Of a stretch of 64,000 bases of DNA, positions 7,264 to 16,058 are shown piece after piece. Position 1 is the stretch's first letter, and every line of letters starts with the position of its first letter. The stretch spans positions 2,790,001 to 2,854,000 of the forward strand of contig NZ_CP134195.1 of NCBI RefSeq assembly GCF_031585635.1, read 5' to 3'. The translations under genes and the position numbers were made by a program. The notes beneath the pieces are model-generated. The model had not been told where the DNA came from and made no database searches. It saw nothing but the letters and a program-made list of their open reading frames with translations. The DNA is from Paraburkholderia sp. FT54 (GTDB lineage: Bacteria > Pseudomonadota > Gammaproteobacteria > Burkholderiales > Burkholderiaceae).

Positions 7264-8787
7264 ATGACCGTCATCAAACAGGAAGATCTGATTCAGAGCA
7301 TTGCTGATTCGCTTCAGTACATCAGCTACTACCATCCGCTCGATTACATCCAGGCCTTGGGCCGAGCCTACGAACTCGAACAGAGCCCGGCCGCCAAAGA
7401 TGCCATCGCGCAGATTCTCACCAACAGTCGCATGTGCGCCGAAGGCAAGCGCCCGATCTGCCAGGACACCGGCATCGTCACGGTATTCGTGAAGGTCGGC
7501 ATGGACGTGCGTTGGGACGGTGCGACGATGGGCGTCACCGACATGATCAACGAAGGCGTGCGCCGTGGTTACCTGAACCCGGACAACGTGCTGCGCGCGT
7601 CGATCGTGAGCCCGCCGGAAGGTGGCCGCAAGAACACCAAGGACAACACGCCGGCCGTGATCCACTACGAGATCGTCCCGGGCAATAAGGTCGACGTGCA
7701 GGTCGCGGCCAAGGGCGGCGGTTCGGAAAACAAGTCGAAGTTCGCGATGCTGAATCCGTCGGATTCGATCGTCGACTGGATTCTCAAGACCGTGCCGACC
7801 ATGGGCGCGGGCTGGTGTCCGCCGGGCATGCTCGGCATCGGCATCGGCGGCACGGCTGAGAAAGCGATGGTGATGGCGAAAGAATCGCTGATGGATCCGA
7901 TCGACATTCAGGACGTGATCGCACGCGGCCCGCAGGACTGGATCGAAGAGCTGCGCGTTGAACTGCACGAGAAGGTCAACGCACTCGGTATCGGCGCGCA
8001 AGGTCTCGGCGGTCTTGCCACCGTGCTCGACGTCAAGATCATGGCCGCGCCGACGCACGCCGCGTCCAAGCCGATTGCGATCATCCCGAACTGCGCGGCC
8101 ACGCGTCATGCTCACTTCACGCTGGATGGCTCGGGCGTCGCCAAACTCGAAGCGCCGTCGCTCGACGCATGGCCGAAGGTCCAATGGGAGCCGGACACCG
8201 AGAAGAGCAAGCGCGTCGATCTGAACACGCTCACGCCGGAACAAGTCGCTGCGTGGACACCGGGCCAGACGCTGCTGCTGTCGGGCAAGATGTTGACGGG
8301 CCGCGACGCGGCTCACAAGCGCATCGCCGACATGCTGGCCAAGGGCGAGAAGCTGCCGGTCGACTTCACGAACCGCGTGATTTACTACGTCGGCCCGGTC
8401 GATCCTGTGCGCGATGAAGCCGTCGGTCCCGCCGGCCCGACCACGGCAACGCGCATGGACAAGTTCACCGAGACGATGCTGTCGCAAACCGGCCTGATCT
8501 CGATGATCGGCAAAGCGGAGCGCGGCCCTGTCGCCATCGAAGCGATCAAGAAGCACAAGGCTGCGTATCTGATGGCCGTGGGCGGCGCGGCGTACCTCGT
8601 GTCGAAGGCGATTCGCAGCGCGAAGGTTCTCGCGTTCGAAGACCTCGGCATGGAAGCGATCTACGAGTTCGACGTGCAGGACATGCCGGTGACGGTGGCC
8701 GTCGACTCGAACGGCACCTCCGTGCATCAGACCGGCCCGAAGGAATGGCAAGCGAAGATCGGCAAGATTCCAGTCGCGACGGTTTGA
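7264..8787 (+). CDS. fumA: Class I fumarate hydratase
   Basis: The product is 507 residues. The enzyme interconverts fumarate and L-malate in the TCA cycle using an oxygen-sensitive [4Fe-4S] cluster. The family cysteines are all present: Cys66 (RPICQDTG), Cys185 (GAGWCPPG) and Cys277 (PNCAATRH). The C-terminal beta domain follows (VIYYVGPVDPVRDEAVGPAG). Length matches FumA/FumB-type single-chain enzymes. It has its own rho-independent terminator at 8817-8845, and the next gene is bacterioferritin. Upstream is a UPF0114 pseudogene rather than an intact partner. Confidence 0.96.
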   Translation: MTVIKQEDLIQSIADSLQYISYYHPLDYIQALGRAYELEQSPAAKDAIAQILTNSRMCAEGKRPICQDTGIVTVFVKVGMDVRWDGATMGVTDMINEGVRRGYLNPDNVLRASIVSPPEGGRKNTKDNTPAVIHYEIVPGNKVDVQVAAKGGGSENKSKFAMLNPSDSIVDWILKTVPTMGAGWCPPGMLGIGIGGTAEKAMVMAKESLMDPIDIQDVIARGPQDWIEELRVELHEKVNALGIGAQGLGGLATVLDVKIMAAPTHAASKPIAIIPNCAATRHAHFTLDGSGVAKLEAPSLDAWPKVQWEPDTEKSKRVDLNTLTPEQVAAWTPGQTLLLSGKMLTGRDAAHKRIADMLAKGEKLPVDFTNRVIYYVGPVDPVRDEAVGPAGPTTATRMDKFTETMLSQTGLISMIGKAERGPVAIEAIKKHKAAYLMAVGGAAYLVSKAIRSAKVLAFEDLGMEAIYEFDVQDMPVTVAVDSNGTSVHQTGPKEWQAKIGKIPVATV

Positions 8788-8816
8788 ACGGTATTGACTT
8801 GAGTTGAATGACTCGG

Positions 8817-8845
8817 AGCCGGGGCCTCAAAATCCCGGCTTTTTT
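8817..8845 (+). terminator. Rho-independent terminator after fumA
   Basis: Stem AGCCGGG / CCCGGCT with a 10-base loop, followed directly by TTTTT, 30 bases after the fumA stop. Confidence 0.85.
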
Positions 8846-8979
8846 ATGATGAAATGAGAACGGTACGCATCACGCGAAAAACCCTCTGAAATCAAGCGAA
8901 AAACTGATTTTTCGGCTTGGCTTTTTGCGTTTCGCCGTTTATTGTTCTGGGAAATTCAAAGCCCCTACAAGGACACACC

Positions 8980-9459
8980 ATGCAAGGCGACACGAAGGTC
9001 ATCGAATATCTCAACTCGCAGTTGAAAAACGAACTGACCGCCATCAATCAGTACTTCCTGCATGCGCGCATGTATAAGCACTGGGGTCTCGAAAAACTCG
9101 GCAAGCACGAATACGACGAATCGATTGGCGAAATGAAGCACGCCGACTGGCTCATCGAACGTATTTTCATGCTCGACGGCCTGCCGAATCTGCAAGACCT
9201 GCACAAGCTGCTGATCGGTGAGGAAACCAAAGAAATCCTCGAATGCGATTTGAAGCTCGAGCAGATTTCGCAGAGCACCTGTAAAGAAGCCATCGCGTAT
9301 TGCGAATCGGTGCGCGATTTCATTTCGCGTGAAATCTTCACGAAGATTCTCGACGACACCGAAGAACACATCGACTGGCTTGAAACCCAAATCGACCTGA
9401 TCGACAAGGTCGGTATCCAGAACTATCAGCAATCCGCAATGGGCTCGGTCGAGTCCTGA
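8980..9459 (+). CDS. bfr: Bacterioferritin, with Thr at the E. coli Glu127 ferroxidase position
   Basis: The product is 159 residues from the ATG at 8980, preceded by AGGA. Bacterioferritin forms a 24-mer with haem at two-fold interfaces and stores iron oxidised at a dinuclear centre. Aligned by eye to E. coli Bfr, Glu18, Glu51, His54, Glu94 and His130 are present, as is the haem ligand Met52. Position 127, normally a bridging Glu, is Thr (DDTEEHID), with Glu at 128 and 129. I believe this DDTEEHID form is common in Burkholderiales. No Fur box was seen upstream. Its partner bfd lies 1.2 kb downstream, separated by murI. Confidence 0.95.
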   Translation: MQGDTKVIEYLNSQLKNELTAINQYFLHARMYKHWGLEKLGKHEYDESIGEMKHADWLIERIFMLDGLPNLQDLHKLLIGEETKEILECDLKLEQISQSTCKEAIAYCESVRDFISREIFTKILDDTEEHIDWLETQIDLIDKVGIQNYQQSAMGSVES

Positions 9460-9603
9460 TCGAATCACGCTGCAACCGTCCGCGCGCCCGTTCATGGGTC
9501 GGCTTATTTGCGATGGTCCCGGCCGCGCGGACGATATACTTGCGCACCTTCCCGTTTCTCAGAGTTTCCCTTGACTGCTGTGCCGCACGCGTCCTCTTCG
9601 CCT

Positions 9604-10491
9604 ATGCTCGCAGAATCGCCGTCCATGAATACAGGAATGTTCACGCCTGGCGCCGGATCGCGCGCACCGGTCGGCATTTTCGATTCGGGGCTCGGCGGTT
9701 TGTCGGTGTTGCGGGCGGTCCGGGCACAACTGCCCGACGAAGCGATCCTGTATGTCGCCGACTCGCTCTACGCGCCCTACGGCGAGCGCGACGACGACTT
9801 CATTGCCGACCGCACGCTGGCGATCGGCGAATGGCTGGTCAAGCAAGGCGCGAAGGCGCTGGTGGTCGCCTGCAATACGGCGACCGCGCAGTCGATCGCG
9901 CTGGTTCGCGAAAAGCTGCCCATTCCGCTGGTCGGCGTCGAACCCGGCGTCAAACCCGCCGCGCTGCGGTCGAAAACGCGTGTTGCCGGCGTGCTCGCCA
10001 CGCAAGTCACGCTGCGCAGTGCCCGCTTCCAGACGCTGCTCGAACGCTACGCCGCGGATTGCCGCTTTCTTTGCCAGCCGGGCCACGGGCTCGTGCAGGC
10101 CGTGGAACGCTGCGATGTCGGCTCCGCTGAACTGCGCGCGCTGCTGCGCAGCTACCTGCAGCCCATGCTCGACGCGGGCGCGGATACGCTGGTGCTCGGC
10201 TGCACGCACTACCCGTTTCTCGATGCGGCGATTCGCGACATTGTCGGTGACCGATTGATGCTGATTGACACGAGCGTCGCCATTGCGCGCCAACTGGAAC
10301 GGGTACTCGATCAGGACGGCTTGCGCGCGGCACCGGAAAGCGCGGCCGCTGTTCTGCCCCGCTTTTATTCCACCGGCGACGGCACGCATCAGCAGCAACT
10401 GGCCGCTACGCTGTTGCACATCGACGCGACGGTCGAACAGGTTTCGATCCCGTCGCGCCGCACGGCAGCGCCGAACTCCCAAGCCGCATAA
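9604..10491 (+). CDS. murI: Glutamate racemase
   Basis: The product is about 295 residues. It interconverts L- and D-glutamate for peptidoglycan precursors by a two-cysteine mechanism. Visible motifs are GIFDSGLGGLSVLRA near the N-terminus, DSLYAPYG, the first catalytic Cys in VACNTATAQS and the second in GCTHYPF. The start is uncertain. ATGs at 9604, 9625 and 9637 are in frame with no clear ribosome site, and homology begins near the GSRAPVGIFDSG segment. It lies between bfr and bfd on the same strand, but spacing suggests an independent unit. Confidence 0.93.
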   Translation: MLAESPSMNTGMFTPGAGSRAPVGIFDSGLGGLSVLRAVRAQLPDEAILYVADSLYAPYGERDDDFIADRTLAIGEWLVKQGAKALVVACNTATAQSIALVREKLPIPLVGVEPGVKPAALRSKTRVAGVLATQVTLRSARFQTLLERYAADCRFLCQPGHGLVQAVERCDVGSAELRALLRSYLQPMLDAGADTLVLGCTHYPFLDAAIRDIVGDRLMLIDTSVAIARQLERVLDQDGLRAAPESAAAVLPRFYSTGDGTHQQQLAATLLHIDATVEQVSIPSRRTAAPNSQAA

Positions 10492-10664
10492 ATTGCGGCC
10501 TAAGCGCGTTTTCGGCACGCTGCGCGGCCTTCCGCGCGGTTTCTAGGCGCATTTTCGGCGCCGCCCGCTCCGGCGCCGGATTCAACGCCATAGACGAAAC
10601 CCTTCTAAGAGTCTGGTTTTGTTACAAAAAACCACGCAGGACGCTTGCCAAACGGCCCAAACAA

Positions 10665-10683
10665 AATGATAATAATTCGCATT
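10665..10683. promoter_or_regulatory. Fur-box-like site upstream of bfd
   Basis: AATGATAATAATTCGCATT is a 9-1-9 dyad with two mismatched pairs and a good fit to the Fur consensus, centred 32 bases before the bfd start. It predicts induction of bfd under iron limitation, as known in other proteobacteria. Confidence 0.7.
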
Positions 10684-10705
10684 AACGTTAGCTACGACGC
10701 CCGCC

Positions 10706-10942
10706 ATGATTGTTTGTGTCTGCAAGTCTGTTTCTGACCGGAAGATCCGTGCTTCGATCGAGGAAGGCATGGATTCGTTCGACGAGCTTCAGTTTGAGCT
10801 CGGTGTTGCTTCCTGCTGTGGCAAATGCGCGGACTCGGTGCGCGAGGTCATGATGAAAAGCGGCGTCTGCGCGAGCCGCTGTGGTTTCGAGCATCATCCG
10901 CAGGCCGTACCGTTGACGTTTTACGAACGCAAGGCGGCCTGA
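10706..10942 (+). CDS. bfd: Bacterioferritin-associated ferredoxin
   Basis: The product is 78 residues with the [2Fe-2S] ligands of the Bfd fold: Cys4, Cys6, Cys38 and Cys41 (MIVCVCKSVS and VASCCGKC). Bfd docks on bacterioferritin and passes electrons to release stored iron. Two further cysteines (about 55 and 59) lie in the C-terminal extension. A Fur-like site lies just upstream. It is followed on the same strand by a 20-codon membrane ORF and tonB-exbB-exbD, consistent with an iron-starvation transcript. Confidence 0.93.
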   Translation: MIVCVCKSVSDRKIRASIEEGMDSFDELQFELGVASCCGKCADSVREVMMKSGVCASRCGFEHHPQAVPLTFYERKAA

Positions 10943-11086
10943 GCCAGATTTCTGGGCACGGCTCACCCGTGCCTCGGGTGTTTGCGAGCCCCTGCCGTTC
11001 TCGCTGTTCAAGCGCTATCCCACTGCCGCCAGCAAGCCAGTATTCGTACCAGCCAGCTACCCGCTCACCCGTCAAGGGAGTTCGAG

Positions 11087-11149
11087 ATGGAATTGCTGAT
11101 TGGTTTCGTGACTACTTTGTTCATTTCGCTGCTGATTTTTCGAACATGA
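11087..11149 (+). CDS. 20-residue single-helix membrane microprotein (putative)
   Basis: Between bfd and tonB an ATG at 11087 follows a strong AAGGGAG ribosome site (11074-11080) and opens a 20-codon frame to the TGA at 11147. The peptide begins MELLIGFV and ends with one Arg-Thr pair after an unbroken hydrophobic stretch, so it would be a single membrane helix. It is too short for standard callers. The good ribosome site and hydrophobicity favour a real gene, but a leader peptide for tonB is an alternative. Confidence 0.45.
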   Translation: MELLIGFVTTLFISLLIFRT

Positions 11150-11197
11150 CGATGTCTTGTCTGACGCGCTGCATCGACAGCGCGCCGCCACGCTAAC

Positions 11198-11938
11198 ATG
11201 CAGGCCTCGCACACCGTTTCAGCCGGCACCATACCGGCTTCGTCTATCCGAACGAACTCCCGCGTCCTGACCGCAACCGCCGTGGTTGCAGCGATTCACG
11301 TTGCGCTGCTTGCCGTGGTGATGACCTTGCGTCATGACCCCGTGCAACCGGCCCTCGAATCGCGCGTCATGACCGCGCAGTTGCTGCCGCCTGCGCCGGT
11401 TGCCGCGCCGGTCGCGATGCAATCGATCGCACCGCCGCCACCCACGCCGACGCCGCCGGTTCATACCAAGCCGAAAGTCCAGCCGAAGCCGACTCCGACT
11501 CCGACGCCCAAGCCAACGCCAACGCCTCTACCGGTGGCCGCCGCGCCGTCGCCGACGCCCGTCGCCGCGCCCGATCCGACGCCGCCTGCGCCGGCCGCAC
11601 CCGTTGCGCCCGCGCCTGCTGCTCCGGCAGTCGGCCGTCAGACGATGGAAATCACCGCGCCCAAGAACGTCTCGCACCTCGACTGCAACGTTGTTACGCC
11701 CGACTATCCGGCGCTCTCGAAGCGTCGCGGCGAAACCGGCACGGCGTATGTGAAGTTCGTGGTCGGCCTGACCGGCAAGCTCGAAAACATCGAACTGAAA
11801 AAGAGCAGCGGCTTTAGCCGCCTCGACGACGCCGCGCTCGCCGCCGTGCGCGCAAGCTCGTGCAAGCCCTATCTCGAGAACGGCCAGCCGATTCGGGCCG
11901 CCTACACCCAGCCTTACGACTTCAATCTGAACGATTGA
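11198..11938 (+). CDS. tonB: TonB energy transducer
   Basis: The product is 246 residues: an N-terminal membrane anchor at about 23-44 (AVVAAIHVALLAVVMTL), a long Pro/Thr/Lys/Ala periplasmic spacer at about 75-145 (KPTPTPTPKPTPTPLP), and a C-terminal TonB domain with the usual YPALSKRRGETGTAYVKFVV and SSGFSRLDDAALAAV segments. TonB couples the proton motive force harvested by ExbB-ExbD to outer-membrane siderophore and haem receptors. exbB starts 29 bases downstream and exbD follows, forming the standard operon. No receptor gene is adjacent. Confidence 0.94.
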   Translation: MQASHTVSAGTIPASSIRTNSRVLTATAVVAAIHVALLAVVMTLRHDPVQPALESRVMTAQLLPPAPVAAPVAMQSIAPPPPTPTPPVHTKPKVQPKPTPTPTPKPTPTPLPVAAAPSPTPVAAPDPTPPAPAAPVAPAPAAPAVGRQTMEITAPKNVSHLDCNVVTPDYPALSKRRGETGTAYVKFVVGLTGKLENIELKKSSGFSRLDDAALAAVRASSCKPYLENGQPIRAAYTQPYDFNLND

Positions 11939-11966
11939 GGCAGCTTTTAAAAAAAAAGGAATTGCA

Positions 11967-12698
11967 ATGCAAAACTACGGACTGGCGCACGTCTGGGCGC
12001 AAGGGGATTTCGTGACGCGCGGTATCGCGCTCGCGCTGTTGATCATGTCGGTGATGTCGTGGAGCGTGATCGTCATCAAAGGCTGGAACGTGATGCGCCT
12101 GAAGCGTCTCACGAAGAATGCCGAACAGGCGTTCTGGCATTCGGACGACCTCGCCGACGGCGTGAAGAACCTTGGCGCGGGGTCGTCGACGCCGCAGGAC
12201 AATCCGTTCCTCGCGCTGGCGCTGTCGGGCCAGGAAGCGGCTGATCATCATCATCAGACGCAGCCGCATCTGCATGACCGGATGGACGTGTCGGATTGGG
12301 TCACGCGCTGCCTGAAGGACACCATGGACGAAAGCGTCGCCCGCATGCAGAGCGGTCTCGCGATTCTTGCGTCGATCGGCAGCACGGCACCGTTCGTCGG
12401 TCTGTTCGGCACGGTGTGGGGCATCTATCACGCGCTCCTCGCAATCGGCGCAAGCGGCCAGTCGTCGATCGATCAGGTCGCCGGCCCGGTCGGCGAAGCG
12501 TTGATCATGACCGCGTTCGGCCTGTTCGTCGCGATTCCGGCCGTGCTCGGCTACAACGCCCTGACGCGCGCGAACAAGGCGCTCGTCGCCAAACTGAGCC
12601 GTTTTGCGCACGGCCTGCACGCATTCTTCGTGACGGGCGCGCGCCTGTCGTCGTCCAAGCGCGGTGACGGCCTGCGGCTCGCCGCGCGCGCGAACTGA
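11967..12698 (+). CDS. exbB: ExbB, MotA/TolQ/ExbB proton channel subunit
   Basis: The product is 243 residues with an AAGGA ribosome site. Three membrane helices are visible: about 15-38, then IASIGSTAPFVGLFGTVWGI near 130-155, and ALIMTAFGLFVAIPAVLGYN near 175-200. The last two carry the conserved channel motifs. The cytoplasmic loop has a His-rich stretch (HHHQTQPHLH, about 94-103). It forms a pentamer around ExbD helices to power TonB. exbD begins 17 bases after the stop. Confidence 0.94.
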   Translation: MQNYGLAHVWAQGDFVTRGIALALLIMSVMSWSVIVIKGWNVMRLKRLTKNAEQAFWHSDDLADGVKNLGAGSSTPQDNPFLALALSGQEAADHHHQTQPHLHDRMDVSDWVTRCLKDTMDESVARMQSGLAILASIGSTAPFVGLFGTVWGIYHALLAIGASGQSSIDQVAGPVGEALIMTAFGLFVAIPAVLGYNALTRANKALVAKLSRFAHGLHAFFVTGARLSSSKRGDGLRLAARAN

Positions 12699-12714
12699 TC
12701 GACGAGGCATTCCG

Positions 12715-13134
12715 ATGGCAATGAGCCCCTTCGCCGGCGACGATGACGACGGCCTGATGAACGAAATCAACATGACGCCGCTCGTCGACGTGATGTTGGT
12801 TCTCCTGATCGTCTTCATGGTGACGATTCCGGTGATTCGTCACGCGGTCAAAATCGATCTGCCGCACGCAAGCAGTCAGAAGGAAGACACCAAGCCCGCG
12901 CAAGTGACCGTCGCGGTCGATGCGGACGGCAATGTCATGTGGGACAACAAGAAGGTCGACGAGGACGCACTGCGCGCCAAGATTGCGGAGGCCGCGCAAG
13001 CAAACCCGCAACCCGAACTGCATCTGGATGCGGACCGCAAGGTGCCGTACGAGAAAGTCGCGGAAGTGATGTCGGCGGCGCAGGCTGGCGGCCTTACGAA
13101 GATCGGCTTCGTGACGCAACCGAAAGCAAGGTAA
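12715..13134 (+). CDS. exbD: ExbD, TonB-complex proton channel subunit
   Basis: The product is 139 residues from the ATG at 12715, which has a GAGG ribosome site. The short cytoplasmic N-terminus leads to a single membrane helix containing the essential Asp25 (MTPLVDVMLVLLIVFMV). A periplasmic alpha/beta domain follows (VTVAVDADGNVMWDNKKVDE). This is the last gene of tonB-exbB-exbD, which closes with a strong terminator at 13171-13205. Confidence 0.95.
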   Translation: MAMSPFAGDDDDGLMNEINMTPLVDVMLVLLIVFMVTIPVIRHAVKIDLPHASSQKEDTKPAQVTVAVDADGNVMWDNKKVDEDALRAKIAEAAQANPQPELHLDADRKVPYEKVAEVMSAAQAGGLTKIGFVTQPKAR

Positions 13135-13170
13135 TGTGATGAAAAGCCCTTGAAACAAGGGTCAAAAAGT

Positions 13171-13205
13171 AAAAGGCCTTCATCGTCAGACGAAGGCCTT
13201 TTTTT
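13171..13205. terminator. Bidirectional terminator between exbD and the small minus-strand gene
   Basis: Stem AAAAGGCCTTC / GAAGGCCTTTT with a 10-base loop, followed by a T-run on the plus strand. The A/T flanks allow it to work for the converging minus-strand gene at 13236 too. Confidence 0.85.
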
Positions 13206-13235
13206 GTGCGCACTCGGCGCCTTCGGGCGGCGGGA

Positions 13236-13358
13236 TCATTTGCCATCGGTCGAAGATTGATAGCTACTCGATCCATCGCATGCGACAGCCGTGATCGACA
13301 CGGACAGCGCGGTCAGCCCTATCAGGCCCGCTATGATAGCGGCCATGAGTTTCCGCAT
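13236..13358 (-). CDS. 40-residue secreted or lipoprotein-like peptide
   Basis: On the minus strand an ideal ribosome site (AAGGAGT) lies 6 bases before the ATG at 13358, which opens 40 codons. The peptide has a textbook signal sequence (MRKLMAAIIAGLIGLTALSV), then AVACDGSSS, and a short polar tail ending STDGK. AVAC is an acceptable lipobox, so a small lipoprotein of the entericidin size class is plausible; a secreted peptide is the alternative. It converges with exbD on a shared terminator. I do not recognise the family. Confidence 0.6.
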   Translation of the reverse strand: MRKLMAAIIAGLIGLTALSVSITAVACDGSSSYQSSTDGK

Positions 13359-13488
13359 AAGAGACTCCTTAGCGAAGGGATTTCACTATAAGCCCGCGAG
13401 CCCGCGCAATCAAGCAAACGGCCATTGAAAGTACTCATGACAGGCCGCGCTTAAATGCTAAAAGCGATGTTGTGGCGCGCAGGAAGTG

Positions 13489-14475
13489 CTATGACGCAAT
13501 CGCGAATGCCGGCAGGTCAACGAGCTTTTCTTCGCGCACGGGGCACTCGCCCATGATGTGTTTACCGTCGTCGGGATCGAGCATCTCGACCAGATAATCG
13601 ACAAAGGCGCGCACGGCCGGCACCATCCCCTGCCGCGACACGAATACGGCGTACAACTGCGGCGTCGGGAAGGTCCAGCCCGGCATGACCGGCGACAATT
13701 GTCCGGCTCGCAACGCGGCGCCATACATCATCTCCGGCAGAGCAGCGATACCGACGCCGCCGAGCACGGCTTCCCGAATCGTCATCAGATCCGCGGTCAC
13801 GAGGCGCGGCTCGTGTTCGTGCGCGTGACGCGTGCCGTCCGGTGCGATCAGGTTATAGACGTGGCGTCCGTCGCCGGTCGGCACATCGAGCGTTTCGAAA
13901 CCGTTCAGATCGGCCGGCAGCAACGGCGGCGCATTCTGTTGCAACAGGCTCGGCGCGCCGACCAGCATTTGCTGCGTGCGCCACAGCGGCCGCACCACGA
14001 TGTTGGCGTTTTCCGGCGGATCGGAGCGCACCCGCAGCGCGACGTCGATCGAATCCTCGAACAGATCGACCACGCGGTTCGTGACGCGCATCACCACACG
14101 CACTTCCGGATAGCGATGCATGAATTCAGGCAGGATCTGCGACAGAATGGTCTGCGAGATCGTGACCGGCACGCTGACGCGCACCGTGCCGCGCGGCGAC
14201 GAACGCAGTTGCTGGACCACGTTGACGGCCGCCTGCGCCTCGTTCAGCATCGCCTGGCAATGTTGGTAGAACAATTGTCCGGCTTCGGTCAGCGCCAGCT
14301 TGCGCGTGGATCGCTGCAACAAGCGCACGCCGAGCGACGCTTCCAGCTCAGTCAGCCGGCGCGACAGGCGCGACTTGGAAATCCCCAGCACGCGTTCGGC
14401 GGCGGAAAAACCGCCATGTTCGACGACCTGCGAAAAATACATCAGGTCATTCAGATTATGTGAATCGATCTTCAT
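13489..14475 (-). CDS. LysR-family transcriptional regulator
   Basis: The product is 328 residues from the ATG at 14475; longer readings run into the intergenic promoter. The N-terminal winged helix-turn-helix (DLMYFSQVVEHGGFSAAERV then LGISKSRLSRRLTELEASLG) is typical, followed by a two-lobe effector domain (about 90-300). It is divergent from the pirin gene with a 122-base gap containing TATAAT at 14541-14546, the usual arrangement of a LysR protein and its target. The effector is unknown. Confidence 0.9.
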   Translation of the reverse strand: MKIDSHNLNDLMYFSQVVEHGGFSAAERVLGISKSRLSRRLTELEASLGVRLLQRSTRKLALTEAGQLFYQHCQAMLNEAQAAVNVVQQLRSSPRGTVRVSVPVTISQTILSQILPEFMHRYPEVRVVMRVTNRVVDLFEDSIDVALRVRSDPPENANIVVRPLWRTQQMLVGAPSLLQQNAPPLLPADLNGFETLDVPTGDGRHVYNLIAPDGTRHAHEHEPRLVTADLMTIREAVLGGVGIAALPEMMYGAALRAGQLSPVMPGWTFPTPQLYAVFVSRQGMVPAVRAFVDYLVEMLDPDDGKHIMGECPVREEKLVDLPAFAIAS

Positions 14476-14597
14476 CTCATCGTTCCAGTAATAGAACAAT
14501 CCATTGCGTGGAGGCGGCTGGCACCCCGGAAAACGGTCCCTATAATAGCTCCATGTTTCAAAAATAACGCTATTCCCCATTTTTTGAGGTGACTTTG

Positions 14598-15476
14598 ATG
14601 AGCACGACCCGCACGATCGAACGCACGTTCCCGGCTGTTCGCACGACCGAGGGTGGCGGCTTTATCGTCCACCGCCCGTTTCCGACCCGCATGCTGATGG
14701 ACTTCGATCCGTTCCTGCTGCTCGACGAAATGGGGCCGATCGACTACGCGCCGGGCGAGGCCAAAGGCGCGCCCGACCATCCGCATCGCGGCTTCGAAAC
14801 GGTCACGTATGTGCTCGAGGGCCAGCTCGGCCACAAGGATTCCGCCGGCCATTCCGGCACCCTGCATGCCGGCGACGTCCAATGGATGACCGCGGGCGCG
14901 GGCGTCGTGCACAGCGAGATGCCGGACCCGTCGTTCATCCGCACGGGTGGCCGCGTACACGGCTTGCAGTTGTGGGTGAATCTGCCGCGCCGCGACAAGA
15001 TGATCGAGCCGCGCTACCAGGAAATGCCGTCGTCGAGCATTCCGGTGGCGACGTCCGGGGACGGCAAGGTGCGCGTCAAGGTCATCGCTGGCGAAGCGCT
15101 CGGCGTCAAAGCGGCGATCGAAACGCGTACACCGATCCTGTATCAGCATTTTTCGCTGCAACCGGGCGCGACGATTCGGCAGCCGGTGCCAGGCGACTAT
15201 CGCGTGTTTGCCTATAGCCTGTCCGGCACGGGGTTCTACGGTGAAGGCGAAGCGCGTCAGGAAATCGACGCGCAAAAGATGGTCGTGTTTCAGAACGACG
15301 GCGATTCCGTCACCCTCACGGCCGGCACGGAGCCACTCGAGGTACTGCTGCTGGGCGGTGTGCCGCTGAAGGAGCCTGTGGTGCGCTACGGCCCGTTCGT
15401 GATGAACACGGAAGACGAGATCCGCCAGGCGGTGATCGATTACCAGGCCGGGCGTATGGGTGCGATCACGCATTGA
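14598..15476 (+). CDS. Pirin-family cupin protein
   Basis: The product is 292 residues from the ATG at 14598, which follows GAGGTGA. The N-terminal cupin has PHRGFETVTYVLEGQLGHKD and VQWMTAGAGVVHSEMP, supplying the metal-binding His/Glu set of pirins, and a C-terminal pirin domain follows (about 175-280). Bacterial pirins (YhhW type) can act as quercetinases or redox-linked regulators; the substrate here is unknown. It is divergent from the LysR regulator at 13489-14475, its likely controller. Confidence 0.9.
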   Translation: MSTTRTIERTFPAVRTTEGGGFIVHRPFPTRMLMDFDPFLLLDEMGPIDYAPGEAKGAPDHPHRGFETVTYVLEGQLGHKDSAGHSGTLHAGDVQWMTAGAGVVHSEMPDPSFIRTGGRVHGLQLWVNLPRRDKMIEPRYQEMPSSSIPVATSGDGKVRVKVIAGEALGVKAAIETRTPILYQHFSLQPGATIRQPVPGDYRVFAYSLSGTGFYGEGEARQEIDAQKMVVFQNDGDSVTLTAGTEPLEVLLLGGVPLKEPVVRYGPFVMNTEDEIRQAVIDYQAGRMGAITH

Positions 15477-15635
15477 GCTGAGCGGCGGCGGGCGAGATAT
15501 GCACCGTCGATGCCTCGGCCCGAAACGCGAAGGCCGGTAAATTCGTTCACAATAGCGATTCAGGCCGCGCGCCGCGCTGTTTACTCATAACGGACCGTGG
15601 CGCGCGGCGGTTTCCGTCCCTGTTCAGGAGCGCGC

Positions 15636-16034
15636 ATGGCAGAGTCCACCGTCACCGCCCACATCGGTTCGACGAATTTCCAGGTTCTTTTCGACGACGG
15701 CAAGCACACATGGCTTGGCGACGAACCCGAGTCGCTTGGCGGCGGCGATCGCGGGCCGACGCCCGTCTCGCTGTTGCTATCGAGCCTCGGCGCGTGCACG
15801 TCGATCACGCTGAAGATGTACGCTCAGCGCAAGGAATGGCCGCTCGCCGACGTGCGCGTGACGCTCTCGCTCGAAACCGGCGACGCGGGCACGACCATCG
15901 ATCGCAAGATCGTGCTCGAAGGCAATCTGTCCGACGAGCAACGGGAACGACTCTTGCAAATCGCCAACCAGTGCCCGGTTCACAAGATTCTCACGCATTC
16001 GATCACGATTCGTTCGGGGCTCGCCGTCGCTTAA
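15636..16034 (+). CDS. OsmC-family protein
   Basis: The product is 132 residues from the ATG at 15636, which has an AGGAG ribosome site. The family core is visible: [20 protein letters not shown] with the conserved Cys of the thiol peroxidase pair, and [13 protein letters not shown] supplying the second Cys. OsmC/YhfA proteins reduce organic hydroperoxides or act on small thiol substrates. The next gene starts 24 bases downstream on the same strand and may be cotranscribed. Confidence 0.88.
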   Translation: MAESTVTAHIGSTNFQVLFDDGKHTWLGDEPESLGGGDRGPTPVSLLLSSLGACTSITLKMYAQRKEWPLADVRVTLSLETGDAGTTIDRKIVLEGNLSDEQRERLLQIANQCPVHKILTHSITIRSGLAVA

Positions 16035-16058
16035 ACGCTTTCATAGGAAGCCGTCGTC

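Noticed and set aside
7258..8751. 497-codon open frame opposite fumA
   Set aside because: Its Arg/His-rich composition is the antisense shadow of a highly expressed GC-rich gene.
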